From Chryseobacterium sp. StRB126 (GTDB lineage Bacteria > Bacteroidota > Bacteroidia > Flavobacteriales > Weeksellaceae): a stretch of 64,000 nt of DNA. The translations under genes were made by a program, and so were the position numbers. The stretch is taken from contig NZ_AP014624.1 in the NCBI RefSeq assembly GCF_000829375.1, positions 3,596,001 to 3,660,000 on the forward strand, in the 5' to 3' direction. Every line of letters begins with the position of its first letter. The stretch's first letter is position 1. Positions 62,090 through 64,000 of this stretch are shown piece by piece. The notes below the pieces were generated by a model. That model was not told where the DNA came from. It did not search any database and saw only the letters and a program-made list of their open reading frames with translations.

Positions 62090-62565
62090 GGTATCTCCAG
62101 TTTTTTTATAGCTTTAAGGTCTTTATTATTGATATCCATGAATATGTACTTTAGACATAACAATTCATAAAGTCAAATGATTTTTTTACAAAAAAAATAT
62201 TTTTATAATTAGGTTTCCTAATAGCGAATCAACTACAGAATAATAAGCCATAATCCTAACTACTCCTCTACTATATTATTTATAATATTTAGTAATGCCT
62301 TATTTTTTAACAGTTTACTATATTTGCAACAATTAATAACTTATACATTCATTTCTAGAGTTTCCCACTATTCTATTGAGATAAAGGTAAAGAATCGTAT
62401 TTCATTGTAAAGAATATTTATATGATAAAAATTTCAGACATCATAGTAATAATTCTAGTCTTACATCGTAATAATCCTGGTTGTATATAGTAATAATCTT
62501 ATCTGTAAATTATTGTAATAAAAACGGTAAAATATAGCTTTGCATTACAATAAATTGATAAATAA
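62090..62565. other. AT-rich intergenic region before the collar-like genes
   Basis: About 475 bp with no gene. The final 55 bp contain the consensus promoter at 62513-62542. Short repeated words (TAGTAATAAT / CGTAATAATCC, 62443-62500) occur three times. No RNA gene recognised. Confidence 0.5.
62513..62542 (+). promoter_or_regulatory. Consensus Bacteroidota promoter for the collar-like genes
   Basis: TTG (62513-62515), exactly 19 bp, TAGCTTTG (62535-62542). Predicted start near 62548, giving a leader of about 18 nt before the ATG at 62566. Confidence 0.8.
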
Positions 62566-63426
62566 ATGAAAAAGTTAATTTTGTTATCAAGTGTATTTTT
62601 GGGAGAAATGGTATTCGCCCAAGTTGGAATTAATACATCAAATCCGAAAGCAACATTAGACATTGTGGCAAGAAATGCAACAGGTGCAATAACAGATACT
62701 GATGGAATCATTATTCCGCACCTTGACAGGCAGCGTGCACAGAATATGGCTACAGTAGAAACTTCTACCATGATATATGTGGATAATATATCAACAGGAG
62801 CAAACTTCGGAAAAGCTATTCATATTGATGAAATGGGCTTTTATTATTTTGATGGCGATATTTGGCAAAAACTTAATCTTAATAATAATTCTTATTCTTT
62901 GGGAGACATCCAGTATTCTGCCAGAACAACAGATCATAGCGGTTGGTATCTTTTAAACGGTAGATCCATTACAAGCCTTCCCATAAATGCTAAACTGGCA
63001 GCTGAAAGCCTGGGGCTAACAGCTAGTTTATTTGATGCAACCGATAAAACACTTAAAACAAAAAACATAACCGAAAATATTGGTACCGTTGGAGGAAGTG
63101 CATTTGTCACAATCTTACAAAACAACTTACCCAATATAACATTAACAGGAACTGCAAATATAACTATAAATTCGGCAGGAAGCCACACTCATGGTTCTGA
63201 TAAGGGGACAGGCTTTTTAGTTACCGGATTACCAGGAGGAGGATACGGAGGAGGGAGTGCCAGCTCTTGGGGAGGAACTGGTGCAGCTAATACTACAGCA
63301 AGCACAGGGCAGCACATGCATACTTTATCCCAAACTTTAGTTGTTCCATTGGGAGGATCCAATCAACCAGTAGATAACAGATCCGCCTATCTGGCTTTAA
63401 ACACTTTTATCTATTTAGGAGAATAA
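62566..63426 (+). CDS. Secreted protein with phage tail-collar-like domain
   Basis: 286 residues with a signal peptide (KKLILLSSVFLGEMVFAQ). The N-terminal part VGINTSNPKATLDIVARNATG...DGIIIPHLDRQRAQNM is a module common at the start of flavobacterial surface proteins. From ~105 on, DIQYSARTTDHSGWYLLNGRSITSLP...AAESLGLTASLFDATDKTLKTKN resembles the collar domain of tail fibres (GWxxLNGR...LPD), with paired His motifs GSHTHG and GQHMHTL near the end, as in metal-binding tail tips. Gly/Ser-rich loop GGYGGGSASSWGG. Function unknown; probably a trimeric surface adhesin-like protein. No phage genes are adjacent. Confidence 0.75.
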   Translation: MKKLILLSSVFLGEMVFAQVGINTSNPKATLDIVARNATGAITDTDGIIIPHLDRQRAQNMATVETSTMIYVDNISTGANFGKAIHIDEMGFYYFDGDIWQKLNLNNNSYSLGDIQYSARTTDHSGWYLLNGRSITSLPINAKLAAESLGLTASLFDATDKTLKTKNITENIGTVGGSAFVTILQNNLPNITLTGTANITINSAGSHTHGSDKGTGFLVTGLPGGGYGGGSASSWGGTGAANTTASTGQHMHTLSQTLVVPLGGSNQPVDNRSAYLALNTFIYLGE

Positions 63427-63476
63427 AATTATCACAGCTAATAATTATCAGTATAATCAAAAACTTATTAAACACC

Positions 63477-64000
63477 GTGAAAAAAAAGATAAATTTATCG
63501 TCAGTTGCGTTTCTTACAATTGTGAATATAACATATGGGCAGGTAGGAGTCAATAATTCAGCTCCTCAATCAACATTAGACATCAAAGCCATAAATCCTA
63601 CAGGTACAGTATCCAATACAGATGGAATTTTAGTTCCCCGCATTGATCGTCAGAGGGCACAGAATATGACTTCTATTGAAACATCTACTATCATTTATAT
63701 AAATAATTTTGCTACAGGAAGCCCAACAGGAAAAGCTCAGAAAATTGATAATACAGGATTTTATTATTTCAATGGCAGTTTATGGGAAAAACTATTTTAT
63801 ATTGATAAAAGTTCTCTTACAGGAACTTTAAAATATTCAGTGAAAACAAATGATCATAACGGATGGTATTTATTAGATGGAAGAGCTATTACTACTTTTT
63901 CGGCCTCAGTTCAAGTCAGAGCGCAGGCTTTAGGCTTTACTGTCAGTATTCCCAATGCGTCTGATAGAGTTTTAAAAACAAGAACTGCAGCAGAAACTCC
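63477..64000 (+). CDS. Paralogue of the collar-like secreted protein, C-terminus beyond the window
   Basis: Starts at GTG (63477) with a signal-like N-terminus (INLSSVAFLTIVNITYGQ) and VGVNNSAPQSTLDIKAINPTG...DGILVPRIDRQRAQNM, then NGWYLLDGRAITTFSASVQVRAQALGFTVSIPNASDRVLKTRT. The order and motifs are those of the preceding gene, which ends 50 bp upstream, so this is a tandem duplicate that has diverged (about half of the residues identical by eye). It runs off the window end after ~174 residues. Presumably cotranscribed with its neighbour. Confidence 0.8.
   Translation, partial: MKKKINLSSVAFLTIVNITYGQVGVNNSAPQSTLDIKAINPTGTVSNTDGILVPRIDRQRAQNMTSIETSTIIYINNFATGSPTGKAQKIDNTGFYYFNGSLWEKLFYIDKSSLTGTLKYSVKTNDHNGWYLLDGRAITTFSASVQVRAQALGFTVSIPNASDRVLKTRTAAET

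Overview
The window is AT-rich DNA from a flavobacterium, most probably Chryseobacterium or a close Weeksellaceae relative. Evidence: a SusC/SusD pair, Bacteroidota-type promoters (TTG-N19-21-TAnnTTTG), type IX secretion (T9SS) sorting tails, RHS proteins of the type common in Chryseobacterium, a double-glycine-leader 'bacteriocin-like' peptide, and housekeeping genes recF, dciA, mtgA and tRNA-Arg.

Layout. 1-7.9 kb (minus): a glycan utilisation locus, susC > susD > GH144-like endoglucanase > esterase > GH3 beta-glucosidase (cut by the window edge). The GH144 plus GH3 pairing suggests beta-1,2-glucan as substrate. 8-24 kb: mostly housekeeping and small accessory genes (DUF4197 lipoprotein, ArsC-like protein, deoxynucleoside kinase, glutaminyl cyclase, VOC/GNAT/SRPBCC cluster, Na+/H+ antiporter, bestrophin, a histidine kinase/NarL regulator operon with a multi-TM partner, a T9SS cargo). 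24-28 kb: a TolC-HlyD-ABC-2 permease export operon. 28.1-29.6 kb: six tandem ~249 bp repeats. 29.7-36.1 kb: a protease-inhibitor operon, a very large alpha-2-macroglobulin followed by ecotin. 36.2-39 kb: UbiA-like protein, RecF, a four-helix-bundle protein, DciA. 39-42.5 kb: a Crp/Fnr regulator, operator-like palindromes, an MBL-fold protein, an NTF2-like lipoprotein whose 3' end has been amplified in an exact 255 bp tandem array. 42.5-47.3 kb: DsbA-like protein, Cys-rich peptide, SpecificRecomb-type membrane protein, MtgA, a substrate-binding lipoprotein.

47.3-62.1 kb is an accessory zone starting at tRNA-Arg(ACG). Copies of the 3' end of a serine recombinase lie directly beside the tRNA and again at 60.3 kb. 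Copies of a second element end lie at 51.0 and 60.2 kb. These read as attL, attR and a joined-ends (attP-like) junction of integrating elements. The zone holds a broken transposase, broken and intact hydrolases, an acetyltransferase, a frameshifted AraC regulator, a four-gene RHS operon with a candidate immunity gene, a TraM::recombinase chimera and several other gene fragments. 62.5-64 kb begins a run of secreted collar-like paralogues behind a consensus promoter.

Start codons were re-chosen where the longest frame began at a non-ATG codon and an ATG in a better context lay just downstream. All family names come from reading motifs by eye; no database search was run.
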